Positions 1-8,029 of a stretch of 64,000 nt of DNA are shown one piece after another. The stretch comes from Bacteroides sedimenti (lineage in GTDB: Bacteria > Bacteroidota > Bacteroidia > Bacteroidales > Bacteroidaceae), in contig NZ_AP028055.1 in the NCBI RefSeq assembly GCF_040365225.1, positions 2,976,001 to 3,040,000 on the forward strand, given 5' to 3'. The notes beneath the pieces are model-generated. The model made no database searches. It was not told where the DNA came from and was given only the letters and a program-made list of their open reading frames with translations. A program made the position numbers and the translations under genes. Positions within the stretch are counted from its first letter, which is position 1; each line of letters opens with the position of its first letter.

Positions 1-536
1 ATCATAATCGGCACAAAAATATCGGTTGGCTGTGCGGCTCCCAATTGTGCCCTGTAAACCATAATGCTGACCGGAATCAAAGTAAGTCCGGCGGTATTTA
101 TCACCAGAAACATGATCATGGGGTTACTGGCTGTTTTCTTATCAGGATTCAGCTCTTGCAACTCTTTCATAGCTTTCAGGCCTAATGGAGTAGCAGCATT
201 GTCGAGTCCAAGCATATTGGCAGAGATGTTCATGAACATGGCCCCCATTGCCGGGTGTCCTTTAGGTATTCCGGGGAATAGTTTGCAGAATAGCGGACTT
301 AGCCATCTCGAAAGAACATTGATCAGCCCTCCTTGTTCTCCGATTTTCATAATTCCAAGCCAGAGAGAAAGAATACCTGTCAACCCCAGAGAAATATCGA
401 AAGCTGTTTTTGACGAACTGAAGGTTGAATTCATGATGTCGGTAAAAACCTGTGTATCTCCAAAGAAGATTAATTTCACTAATGCTACAACAAAGGCAAT
501 GATAAAGAATGCGATCCAGATATAATTTAATACCAT
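1..536 (-). CDS. Spore maturation protein A-like membrane protein (nucleoside recognition/Gate domain), partial
   Basis: The reverse strand is open from an ATG at 536 to the left edge, giving about 178 residues of an N-terminal part. It begins MVLNYIWIAFFIIAF, continues with a hydrophobic segment, then has the Gate-domain signature around GILSLWLGIMKIGEQGG, HPAMGAMFMNISANMLGLDNA and NPDKKTASNPMIMFLVINT. These are typical of SpmA/nucleoside-recognition proteins, which in non-sporulating Bacteroides are usually SpmA-SpmB fusions. It is predicted to be an inner-membrane protein; its substrate is unknown. A TAATTTTG box on the minus strand (562-569) lies about 25 nt upstream and supports this start. 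The C-terminal part is outside the window, so the fusion cannot be confirmed here. Confidence 0.82.
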   Translation of the reverse strand, partial: MVLNYIWIAFFIIAFVVALVKLIFFGDTQVFTDIMNSTFSSSKTAFDISLGLTGILSLWLGIMKIGEQGGLINVLSRWLSPLFCKLFPGIPKGHPAMGAMFMNISANMLGLDNAATPLGLKAMKELQELNPDKKTASNPMIMFLVINTAGLTLIPVSIMVYRAQLGAAQPTDIFVPIM

Positions 537-561
537 ATGATTACAGATTTATAGATTTTTG

Positions 562-569
562 CAAAATTA
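562..569 (-). promoter_or_regulatory. -7 promoter box for the SpmA-like gene
   Basis: The minus strand reads TAATTTTG, a full match to the Bacteroidetes -7 consensus TAnnTTTG, 25 nt upstream of the ATG at 536. Confidence 0.55.
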
Positions 570-946
570 GGAATATGTTTTTAGTTATTGCTGTTTTTTT
601 TGTTGTTTTTCAGCTTCAATTTATTTCATTTTTACAGGCTCAATAATATAATAGAGGGTATTCTATTTCTCTCTTATGTCGATGTTTAGTACTTATCTTT
701 CAGATTAATATGATTAAAATGCAAAAAAAATTAATTTCACAAAAACATTATTGAATAAATGATTGTTGATAATATAAATTGACTGTGTATGAATAGAATT
801 TAGTTTGTTTATATTTAAAACATTAATAATCAAGTGATTGATGATTTATGTGTAAAATTGGATTAATATTTTATAAGAAGAGTGCAAGTAATATTTTGAG
901 TTTAGGTGCAGGATAATGAACCGTTAACATTATAAAAAAGAAACAC
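570..946. other. AT-rich intergenic region upstream of the AraC-type gene
   Basis: About 380 bp with very low GC and no convincing ORF. It separates divergent genes (SpmA-like, leftward; AraC-type, rightward). I see no clear TAnnTTTG box for the rightward gene, no repeat and no RNA gene; long A/T runs make it a plausible regulatory region. Confidence 0.5.
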
Positions 947-1447
947 ATGTCTAATCTGTTTAAACTATTTGTATCACAACTAAATCTTCTAAAGGAGAAA
1001 GGGACTCTGCAATCGGTTGTGAATAAGGATGGCGATTCTTCAGAAATCGATCCTAATCATGAGATGAAAATTTATCAGGAGGTCCTTTATAACATGGATT
1101 CTAAAAAAATCTATCTGGACTCATCTCTGTCTCTTGTAAAGCTTAGTTCTATGGTTGGAACCAATACCACTTATTTGTCTAATTCAATCAACAAAAATTT
1201 TGGTTGCAATTTTAAAACCCTAATAAATCGTTACCGGGTTGAATATTGCAAAACAATGTTGGGATCTAACCCGCTATCGGTGCCGATCAAGGAGATTGCC
1301 AGAAATTGTGGTTTCTCTTCAGTCAGTGCTTTCTATGCTTCATTTAAGAAGCTAACAGGGATTTCGCCGGTGCAGTACAGAATGTTGATGATATACAGGA
1401 ACGAATTGAATAAAGTAGATCCTGGATCAGATGCAGAATCTTATTGA
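947..1447 (+). CDS. AraC-family helix-turn-helix transcriptional regulator (DNA-binding domain only)
   Basis: The 166-aa protein is essentially a lone AraC/XylS DNA-binding domain. The first helix-turn-helix is around residues 61-82 (SLSLVKLSSMVGTNTTYLSN), the second around 112-135 (VPIKEIARNCGFSSVSAFYASF), followed by the typical GISPVQYR tail at 138-145. The roughly 50 N-terminal residues are too short for a usual effector-binding domain. In Bacteroidetes this domain also ends hybrid two-component or TPR-sensor proteins, but here the ORF stands alone behind a long AT-rich region. Its targets are unknown. A strong terminator-like hairpin lies downstream at 1563-1615. Confidence 0.85.
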   Translation: MSNLFKLFVSQLNLLKEKGTLQSVVNKDGDSSEIDPNHEMKIYQEVLYNMDSKKIYLDSSLSLVKLSSMVGTNTTYLSNSINKNFGCNFKTLINRYRVEYCKTMLGSNPLSVPIKEIARNCGFSSVSAFYASFKKLTGISPVQYRMLMIYRNELNKVDPGSDAESY

Positions 1448-1479
1448 GTTATGTTGATGGCATATTAAAATGATAACAA

Positions 1480-1615
1480 GACCTTTGTGTTTCAAAAAAT
1501 ATAGTTAGGCTAGGTCAGGCGTGATCTAGGGAAGTGAAGAAACTTGCGAAAGTAAGTTTCGGGAGAGGGTATTTGAATAAGCAACAGCTGTTCAAATACC
1601 CTCTCTTATTTTTTC
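1480..1615 (+). ncRNA. Candidate small RNA ending in a strong intrinsic terminator
   Basis: Between the AraC-type gene and the AlkD-like gene, the box GACCTTTG (1480-1487) resembles the -7 promoter element. It is followed by a GC-richer stretch with one short hairpin (GAAACTT/AAGTTTC near 1537-1558) and then a perfect 15-bp stem with T tract at 1563-1615. A transcript of about 120 nt would start near 1495. No ORF fits. It may instead be simply the 3' end of the AraC-type transcript. I do not recognise the RNA family. Confidence 0.3.
1563..1615 (+). terminator. Strong intrinsic terminator
   Basis: A perfect 15-bp inverted repeat (1563-1577 with 1591-1605; arm GAGAGGGTATTTGAA), a 13-nt loop and a T-rich tail TTATTTTTT. 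Confidence 0.85.
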
Positions 1616-1658
1616 TGTAAATATTATGATAAGAAACGGATACAATCCGGAACTTTAC

Positions 1659-1666
1659 TATTTTTG
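1659..1666 (+). promoter_or_regulatory. -7 promoter box of the AlkD-like gene
   Basis: TATTTTTG matches TAnnTTTG and ends only 9 nt before the ATG at 1676. This implies a very short or absent 5' leader and argues against the TTG start at 1664, which lies inside the box. Confidence 0.6.
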
Positions 1667-1675
1667 TCTTTCAAT

Positions 1676-2374
1676 ATGAATGCAATCGAAGTAAAAATAG
1701 AGCTGGAAAAGCATGCAAACGAGCAGAAAAGGGATTTTCTGCCTGTTTTCTTCAAGACCGGAAAAGGACAATATGGCGAAGGAGACCGTTTTATGGGGGT
1801 CGTAGTGCCTGATATTCGTCTGGTGGCTAAAATATTCAAGACGTTGCCGTTCGATGAAATAGCCCTGTTGCTTAAATCCGAATACCATGAGTGCCGCATG
1901 TGCGCTCTCCTGATTTTGGTGGAAGGCTTCAAGAAAGGGAGCGAAGAGGAGAGAACAAGGATTTATCATTTTTACTTATCGAGCACCTCCAGGATAAACA
2001 ACTGGGATTTGGTAGACCTTAGTGCCCCCCAAATAGTAGGCGGTTATCTCATAAACCGTTCGCGTGAGGAGTTGTATAGACTGGCTTCCAGCTCACTTTT
2101 ATGGGATCAGCGCATTGCCATGCTGGCAACTCTGACATTTATCAGGAACAATGAATTTACCGATACCATCAGGCTTGCAGAGATGATGCTGCACCATCCT
2201 CACGATTTAATGCACAAGGCCGTCGGCTGGATGCTGCGCGAGGCTGGAAAACGTAAGAAAGAGGTATTGGTTGAGTTTCTGGAAAAGCATCACAAAGAGA
2301 TGCCGCGTACCATGTTGCGCTATTCCATCGAGAAATTAAGCGAACAAGAGAGAAAGTATTATATGAAAAGGTAA
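1676..2374 (+). CDS. DNA alkylation repair protein (AlkD-like DNA glycosylase)
   Basis: The 232-aa protein (start MNAIEVKIEL) is an all-helical HEAT-like repeat protein of the AlkC/AlkD family, which excises alkylated bases, especially N3- and N7-alkylpurines. The active-site pattern fits Bacillus AlkD: Trp110 and Asp114 in NNWDLVD correspond to AlkD Trp109/Asp113, and Trp185 in HKAVGWMLREAGK to Trp187. Length (about 230 aa) is normal for the family. I prefer the ATG at 1676 because the longer TTG start at 1664 overlaps the promoter box. It lies just upstream of ruvB in the same direction, but ruvB has its own promoter box. No adaptive-response partner is adjacent. Confidence 0.88.
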   Translation: MNAIEVKIELEKHANEQKRDFLPVFFKTGKGQYGEGDRFMGVVVPDIRLVAKIFKTLPFDEIALLLKSEYHECRMCALLILVEGFKKGSEEERTRIYHFYLSSTSRINNWDLVDLSAPQIVGGYLINRSREELYRLASSSLLWDQRIAMLATLTFIRNNEFTDTIRLAEMMLHHPHDLMHKAVGWMLREAGKRKKEVLVEFLEKHHKEMPRTMLRYSIEKLSEQERKYYMKR

Positions 2375-2413
2375 TAAATGTAAAATCAGAGGCCCCCTTT
2401 TGATGATATTTCA

Positions 2414-2421
2414 TACCTTTG
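2414..2421 (+). promoter_or_regulatory. -7 promoter box of ruvB
   Basis: TACCTTTG, a full match to TAnnTTTG, lies 20 nt before the ruvB ATG at 2442. Confidence 0.6.
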
Positions 2422-2441
2422 TTCTTTTATTAGTGTGAAGC

Positions 2442-3464
2442 ATGGAAGAGAATTTTAATATACGTGAGCATCAGCTGACCAATAAAGAGAGGGATTACGA
2501 GAACGCGTTGCGGCCATTGAGCTTTGAAAGTTTCAGCGGTCAGGACAAGGTGGTGGAGAATCTCCGTATCTTTGTGAAAGCCGCCCGCTTGAGGGGGGAG
2601 GCGCTGGATCATGTTTTGCTTCACGGACCTCCGGGATTGGGAAAGACTACACTTTCCAACATCATTGCCAATGAACTGGGGGTTGGATTCAAGATTACTT
2701 CCGGTCCGGTGCTCGATAAACCGGGAGATTTGGCCGGGGTGCTGACCAGTCTTGAACCAAATGATGTCCTTTTCATCGATGAGATTCACCGTCTCTCGCC
2801 AGTAGTGGAAGAGTATCTATACTCCGCAATGGAGGATTACCGCATTGATATCATGATTGATAAAGGGCCTTCCGCACGAAGCATCCAGATTGATTTAAGC
2901 CCGTTTACGTTAGTTGGTGCAACCACTCGCAGTGGTTTGCTGACAGCCCCTTTGCGTGCCCGTTTTGGAATTAATCTGCATCTGGAATATTACGATAACG
3001 ATGTGCTTAGCGGTATAATCAGCCGTTCGGCCGGTATTCTAGATGTTCCTTGTTCTTCTCATGCAGCCGGAGAGATTGCCTCGCGCAGCCGCGGAACCCC
3101 CCGTATTGCCAATGCTTTGTTGAGAAGAGTCCGTGATTTTGCCCAGGTGAAAGGCACAGGTTCTATCGATACCGAGATAGCCGATTATGCCTTAGAGGCT
3201 CTGAATATAGATAAATACGGCCTTGATGAAATTGACAACAAGATACTTTGCACCATTATCGATAAATTCAAAGGAGGTCCGGTGGGAATAACCACAATTG
3301 CCACAGCATTGGGCGAAGACCCGGGTACTATCGAAGAGGTTTATGAGCCGTTCCTAATTAAAGAAGGCTTTTTAAAACGCACTCCTCGTGGTCGCGAAGT
3401 CACCGAATTGGCTTATAAACATCTAGGCAGGAGCTTGTACAGCAGAGAACAGACACTCTTTTAG
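2442..3464 (+). CDS. ruvB: Holliday junction branch migration DNA helicase RuvB
   Basis: The 340-aa AAA+ motor of the RuvAB complex drives branch migration of Holliday junctions in recombinational repair. Walker A is HGPPGLGKTT (residues 61-70), Walker B FIDEIH (111-116), the sensor/arginine-finger region is GATTRSGLLTAPLRARFG, and the C-terminal winged helix ends with RGREVTELAYKHLG. Length is normal. It has its own promoter box and is followed at 88 nt by a flippase gene on the same strand; the RuvB-flippase neighbourhood is common in Bacteroides. ruvA and ruvC are not in the window. Confidence 0.97.
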   Translation: MEENFNIREHQLTNKERDYENALRPLSFESFSGQDKVVENLRIFVKAARLRGEALDHVLLHGPPGLGKTTLSNIIANELGVGFKITSGPVLDKPGDLAGVLTSLEPNDVLFIDEIHRLSPVVEEYLYSAMEDYRIDIMIDKGPSARSIQIDLSPFTLVGATTRSGLLTAPLRARFGINLHLEYYDNDVLSGIISRSAGILDVPCSSHAAGEIASRSRGTPRIANALLRRVRDFAQVKGTGSIDTEIADYALEALNIDKYGLDEIDNKILCTIIDKFKGGPVGITTIATALGEDPGTIEEVYEPFLIKEGFLKRTPRGREVTELAYKHLGRSLYSREQTLF

Positions 3465-3551
3465 AGAAAAACAATCAGGTCTCTCCTGATGTGAATTCAG
3501 CGGTTTCCTGATTTTGAAATAGAAACAGATAACTAAACATCCTGATTAATT

Positions 3552-5045
3552 ATGGCCGGATTAAAATCATTGGCAAAAGATACTGCAATCTACGGAGTGA
3601 GCAGTATCGTGGGTCGTTTTTTGAATTATTTATTAGTTCCGCTCTATACGGTAAAACTCTCTGCAGCCTCTGGTGGCTATGGGGTAATTACGAACATGTA
3701 TTCCATCACGGCCCTTTTGCTTGTGGTGCTCACCTATGGCATGGAAACCGGTTTTTTCCGTTTTGTTAATAAGCAGGAAGAGAATCCTTCGGTGGTATAT
3801 TCCACCACACTGATTTCGGTAGGAGGGAGCTCTTTGATTTTTACGCTGCTTAGTCTACTCTTCCTGGTGCCAATTTCCAATTTCCTGGGTTACGGACAGA
3901 ATCCGGAGTTTGTCGCCATGATGGCTATTGTTGTAGCACTCGATTCCTTTCAGTGCGTTCCGTTTGCCTATCTGCGTTACAAAAAACGCCCTATCAAATT
4001 TGCCGCGATGAAGTTTCTCTTCATCATTCCCAATATCCTTCTCAATCTCTTTTTCTACGTATGCTGCCCATGGCTGTTGGTGCACTTCCCTGCCACCGTT
4101 TCTTGGTTCTATGACCCCAATTACGGTGTAGGTTATGCATTTGTTGCCAACCTGATTTGTACCGTGATTCAGCAGTTTGCTTTCGTTAAGGAGCTCACCG
4201 GCTTTAAATACGTATTCAATAAAGTGTTGTGGAAGAAGATGATGATTTACTGTTTCCCGATACTTATTCTTGGAATCGCCGGAATCCTGAATCAGGTGGT
4301 CGATAAAATCATTTTCCCTTTTCTTTTCGAAGACCAGACAAAAGCCAATGTACAGTTGGGTATCTACGGAGCTGCCAGTAAGGTGGCTATGGTGATGACG
4401 ATGTTTACACAGGCCTTCCGCTATGCATACGAGCCCTTTGTTTTCGGTAAGAACAGGGAAGAGGGCAACAAGAAACTGTATGCCGATGCCATGAAATACT
4501 TCATCATCTTTTCGCTGATAGCTTTTCTGGGTGTGATGCTGTATCTGGATGTATTCCGGTATATTATTGCCCGTGGCTACTGGAGCGGACTGGATGTGGT
4601 ATGGATTGTGATGGTGGCGGCTATTCTCAACGGCATCTATTTCAACCTCTCATTCTGGTATAAACTCATTGATAAGACCATCTGGGGAGCCTATTTCTCA
4701 GGGATAGGCTGTTTCATGATTATCCTTCTCAATGTAATCTGGGTGCCAAAATACGGCTACATAGCCTGTGCCTGGGCAAGTCTTATCGGCTATGCCATAG
4801 TAACAATCCTCTCGTACATTATCGGTCAGAAGAAATATCCAATTAAGTACGACCTGAAAGGCATTGGAAAATATGTTTTACTCACAGCGGTGCTTTACAT
4901 TGCTTCTGAATACATAAAAATAGACAACATTTTATTACGTTTATTATTCAGAACTGTTTTATTTTCTATCTTTATGGCGTATACCGTTAAAAAAGATTTT
5001 CCATTGAAGAATATCCCCCTGGTGAATCGATTCGTTAAGAAATAA
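3552..5045 (+). CDS. Polysaccharide/lipid-linked sugar flippase (Wzx/MATE-like)
   Basis: A 497-aa integral membrane protein with about 14 hydrophobic segments over its whole length. It begins MAGLKSLAKDTAIYGVSSIVGRFLNYLLVPLYT with the N-terminal signature of the polysaccharide_synt family of the MOP superfamily. Such proteins move lipid-linked oligosaccharides or lipid II-like carriers across the inner membrane. The gene stands alone with ruvB rather than in a glycan cluster, so its substrate cannot be inferred. A strong terminator at 5070-5126 ends the unit. A second, only distantly similar flippase is at 45129-46658. Confidence 0.88.
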   Translation: MAGLKSLAKDTAIYGVSSIVGRFLNYLLVPLYTVKLSAASGGYGVITNMYSITALLLVVLTYGMETGFFRFVNKQEENPSVVYSTTLISVGGSSLIFTLLSLLFLVPISNFLGYGQNPEFVAMMAIVVALDSFQCVPFAYLRYKKRPIKFAAMKFLFIIPNILLNLFFYVCCPWLLVHFPATVSWFYDPNYGVGYAFVANLICTVIQQFAFVKELTGFKYVFNKVLWKKMMIYCFPILILGIAGILNQVVDKIIFPFLFEDQTKANVQLGIYGAASKVAMVMTMFTQAFRYAYEPFVFGKNREEGNKKLYADAMKYFIIFSLIAFLGVMLYLDVFRYIIARGYWSGLDVVWIVMVAAILNGIYFNLSFWYKLIDKTIWGAYFSGIGCFMIILLNVIWVPKYGYIACAWASLIGYAIVTILSYIIGQKKYPIKYDLKGIGKYVLLTAVLYIASEYIKIDNILLRLLFRTVLFSIFMAYTVKKDFPLKNIPLVNRFVKK

Positions 5046-5069
5046 ACTGATTCCTTAGGGAAAGTATAT

Positions 5070-5126
5070 AGCCGGCGGTTTACAAGAGTGCTTACGAAGC
5101 TACTCTTATAATCCGCCGGCTTTTTT
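5070..5126 (+). terminator. Intrinsic terminator after the flippase gene
   Basis: Nine-bp GC-rich stem AGCCGGCGG/CCGCCGGCT (5070-5078 with 5113-5121), with a further inner stem AAGAGT/ACTCTT, followed by six T residues. Confidence 0.85.
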
Positions 5127-5188
5127 AATCTGTAATCTGATATCAGAAGCTGGTATTCAATGACATTTATTGTAAACCGGTCTTTTAA

Positions 5189-7333
5189 ATGAATAACATA
5201 CTTATGAAAAAGCATTTTTTAGCATTTGTTTTAATCCTGCTTTCCTGTACCTCTTATGCAGACGAAGGAATGTGGATGTTGAGTCGTCTGGACAAGAAAA
5301 CAACCCAATTGATGCATCAGCTTGGATTGGAAATGCCCGTTAAACAGTTGTTCAGTGAAAATAACCCTTCGTTGAAGGATGCCATTGTAAGCTTTGGTGG
5401 ATTTTGTTCGGGGGTAGTGGTTTCTGACGATGGATTGGTCTTTACCAACCATCATTGTGGTTTCGATGCCATCCAAAATCACAGTTCAGTGGCCAACGAT
5501 TACTTGAAAGATGGGTTTGTAGCTGCCACTAAAGAGCAAGAGCTCCCCAATCCCGGCCTCTTTGTCAGTTTTCTCATTCGTCAGGAGAACGTTACCGCCC
5601 GGATAATGAAGGATATCACTCCCGGTATGGACGAGCTGAAACGCAGTTACATTATCGATTCCTTGTCCTATTATATCGGGGCAGAGGTGAGTGAGCGCGA
5701 CCCCAGCCTTCGGGGAGTTGTCAACACCTATTACGGAGGCAACGAATTCTATCTATCCGTCTATAAAGATTACAAGGATGTACGCCTGGTATATGCGCCA
5801 CCCTCGTCAATCGGCAAGTTCGGTGGAGATACCGACAATTGGGTGTGGCCCCGCCATACGGGCGATTTTTCCGTATTTCGCATCTATGCCGGTAAGGATA
5901 ACAAACCGGCCGATTATTCTCCCGAGAATCGCCCCTATGTGCCAAGATATGCAGCTCCAATCTCCCTGAAAGGGTATCAGAAAGGAACCTACTGCATGAC
6001 ATTGGGATATCCAGGCACTACCGACCGTTACCTCTCATCTTTCGGTATTGAGGAGCAGATGAAGACCCAGAATCAGGCCATGATTGATGCGCGTGGAGTG
6101 AAGCAGGCCATCTGGAAAAAGGCGATGGATACGAACGATTCAATCCGGATTATGTATTCCTCCAAATATGCCGCCAGCTCAAATTACTGGAAGTATAGTA
6201 TCGGTGTGAACCAGTCAATCATTGAACTGAAGGTGCTGGATAAGAAGAGGGCATTGGAAAATGAAATAGCTTCGTTTATATCCAAAAGTGAAAAGAGAGA
6301 AGCCAAATACGGCCATTTAATCGACTCGTTGCGGATAAATTACAATAAAAGAGAGGCGCTTATGCATGCGGCTTCGTATATGGGAGAGTGTTTCGGCAAT
6401 GCTTCCGAGCTGCTGATTATTTCCACTCAGGCAATTACAACAGATTTCTCCGATGCTGATGCAAAGAAGAGCGCACAGGAGGAAATGACAAGCGAATATG
6501 CCAATATAAACCTTTCCATCGATAAGAAGGTGCTGGTGGATATGCTGAAGCTTTACCGTGAAAAAGTGGACACCACTTACCTTCCGGCAGCCTATAAAAG
6601 CATTGACAGCGATTTTAAGGGCGATTATCAGGCCTACGTGGACCATTTGTACTCCACGTCCGAAATGGTTGGCTTAAAGTGCTTAGATCGCATTTGCAGC
6701 CGCGACACCACGTTCCAGATGTTCGAAGACCCGATGATTTCTCTCGCGGCAGACGTTGTGGCGAAATTTGTCGACCTATACCAGGGAATGGCCGATCTGA
6801 ACGTGAAGATATCCCGTGACGAGCGCTTTTATAACGAGGCACTGCAGGCAATGAACGAGGAGCGTAGCTTCTATCCCGACGCCAACTCCACCATGCGGCT
6901 CAGTTTCGGGATTGTTTCCCCTTATAAATCAAAGAATGCAGCAGTTTCCTCCTATTCAACAACGACGAAAGGCATTTTCGAGAAAGTGAGCAAATATAAG
7001 GGTGACAATGATTTCTGGGTACAGCCTGCCTTCCTGGACCTTCTTTCCAAGGATAATTTTGGAAGATATGCCGATAAAAAGGGCGAACTGAATGTCTGCT
7101 TCATCTCCAACAACGATATAACCGGCGGCAATTCCGGCAGTGCCATGTTCAACGGGAAAGGAGAACTGATAGGCCTTGCCTTTGACGGCAACTGGGAGGG
7201 CATGAGCAGCAACCTACTTTACGATGCTTCCCTGCAGCGTTGCATCGGTGTGGATATCCGCTATGTGCTCTTTGTGATGGAGAAATACGGAAAAGCCACG
7301 CATCTGATTAAAGAGCTGCAGCTTGTTGAATGA
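5189..7333 (+). CDS. S46 family dipeptidyl-peptidase, DPP7-like
   Basis: The 714-aa protein has an N-terminal signal peptide (cleavage likely after TSYA, residue 24) and the chymotrypsin-like fold of family S46, which releases dipeptides in the periplasm. The catalytic triad is His89 in TNHHCGF, Asp226 in HTGDFSVFR and Ser649 in GGNSGS. Gly667 in FDGNWE occupies the position that is Arg in Asp/Glu-specific DPP11 and Gly in DPP7, so hydrophobic P1 residues are the likely substrates. An alternative start at 5204 (MKKHFLAF) is equally plausible. The 15-bp-stem hairpin at 7439-7488 could terminate it. Typical length is about 700-720 aa. Confidence 0.93.
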   Translation: MNNILMKKHFLAFVLILLSCTSYADEGMWMLSRLDKKTTQLMHQLGLEMPVKQLFSENNPSLKDAIVSFGGFCSGVVVSDDGLVFTNHHCGFDAIQNHSSVANDYLKDGFVAATKEQELPNPGLFVSFLIRQENVTARIMKDITPGMDELKRSYIIDSLSYYIGAEVSERDPSLRGVVNTYYGGNEFYLSVYKDYKDVRLVYAPPSSIGKFGGDTDNWVWPRHTGDFSVFRIYAGKDNKPADYSPENRPYVPRYAAPISLKGYQKGTYCMTLGYPGTTDRYLSSFGIEEQMKTQNQAMIDARGVKQAIWKKAMDTNDSIRIMYSSKYAASSNYWKYSIGVNQSIIELKVLDKKRALENEIASFISKSEKREAKYGHLIDSLRINYNKREALMHAASYMGECFGNASELLIISTQAITTDFSDADAKKSAQEEMTSEYANINLSIDKKVLVDMLKLYREKVDTTYLPAAYKSIDSDFKGDYQAYVDHLYSTSEMVGLKCLDRICSRDTTFQMFEDPMISLAADVVAKFVDLYQGMADLNVKISRDERFYNEALQAMNEERSFYPDANSTMRLSFGIVSPYKSKNAAVSSYSTTTKGIFEKVSKYKGDNDFWVQPAFLDLLSKDNFGRYADKKGELNVCFISNNDITGGNSGSAMFNGKGELIGLAFDGNWEGMSSNLLYDASLQRCIGVDIRYVLFVMEKYGKATHLIKELQLVE

Positions 7334-7368
7334 TGGCTTTAAAACGGACTACTCCCCATAGAGTTGAT

Positions 7369-7481
7369 TTCAAAAAGTAACACAAGTCGCGTAAGTCACG
7401 CACTTGAGGGCTTAATGTATTTATAATCAATTTGATACGGGTGCGTGACTTCCTGCGCGACATTGCGGAAGTCACGCACCC
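7369..7481 (+). repeat. Dispersed ~110-bp GTCACGCA repeat, copy 1
   Basis: It begins TTCAAAAAGTAACACAAGTC and ends in GGAAGTCACGCACCC. It aligns over its length with copy 3 at 51051-51158 (same block TAATGTATTTATAATCA, same GTGCGTGACTTCCTGCG) and, inverted, with copy 2 at 7783-7894. The family is built on GTGCGTGACTT / AAGTCACGCA modules. No coding potential is apparent. Confidence 0.8.
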
Positions 7482-7488
7482 ATTTTTT
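7439..7488 (+). terminator. Hairpin terminator formed by repeat copy 1
   Basis: A perfect 15-bp stem GGGTGCGTGACTTCC/GGAAGTCACGCACCC (7439-7453 with 7467-7481) followed by six T residues. It sits about 105 nt after the S46 peptidase stop and could act as its terminator. Confidence 0.65.
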
Positions 7489-7574
7489 AGTGTCTTCCTT
7501 CTGGATGTAGTCTTGTGCGGCTCGAATGCATACTAAGGTTTTACTTTTTCAAAATGAAGATTAATAATCCCCTC

Positions 7575-7659
7575 TCCATCCGGGTCTACCCGGCTCGTAC
7601 ACCCGGGTGTACCGTGCCCTTCCATCCGGGTGTACGAGGGGTGTACACCCGGGTGTACA
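7575..7659. repeat. Cluster of GTACACCCGGGTGTAC palindromes
   Basis: Two perfect 16-bp palindromes GTACACCCGGGTGTAC (7597-7612 and 7643-7658, the latter extending to 18 bp) alternate with two half-units CCATCCGGGT(C/G)TAC (7575-7588 and 7622-7635). The block is far more GC-rich than the AT-rich surroundings and lies between repeat copies 1 and 2. Its function is unknown; it could be a protein-binding array or a cruciform-forming element. Confidence 0.75.
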
Positions 7660-7782
7660 GCAGAAAAGATGGCGAAAGATTATAAAATATACTCCATAAA
7701 TAACATGTTTAAGCGGCATATATACAGTTGGTTGCATCATTGTGTGTGCCGCTGTACAAAGACTCCATTCCCCTGTTATGCT

Positions 7783-7894
7783 AGTGCGTGACTTGTCCGA
7801 AGTCACGCAGAAAGTCACGCACCTATATGTCTTTGATATATAGCCATATGCACCCTTTCTGCGTGACATGCGCGACTTGCGTTACTTTTTGAAT
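7783..7894 (-). repeat. Dispersed ~110-bp GTCACGCA repeat, copy 2 (inverted)
   Basis: Read on the minus strand it begins TTCAAAAAGTAACGCAAGTC and continues with GTCACGCA and GTGCGTGACTT modules, matching copies 1 and 3. With copy 1 it forms an inverted pair about 300 bp apart that brackets the GTACACCC palindromes. Remaining sequence to 8029 holds nothing recognisable. Confidence 0.75.
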
Positions 7895-8029
7895 TTAATT
7901 ATATAGAGAATTTAAGCGTTTCAAGGTCATAACCAATCGTGCATCTGATGTAATAGGAGTTTTCTTTTATCAATTTCGTACGGATGGTAAAATGTATTAA
8001 CGAATAAGTTTATGGTAAAAATGGGTGTT

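Noticed and set aside
64..525. 153-codon plus-strand ORF
   Set aside because: Antisense shadow of the SpmA-like gene, which shows clear family motifs on the minus strand.
7561..7869. 102-codon minus-strand ORF across the palindrome cluster
   Set aside because: It is a by-product of the GC-rich repeats; the composition and the repeats make a protein unlikely.
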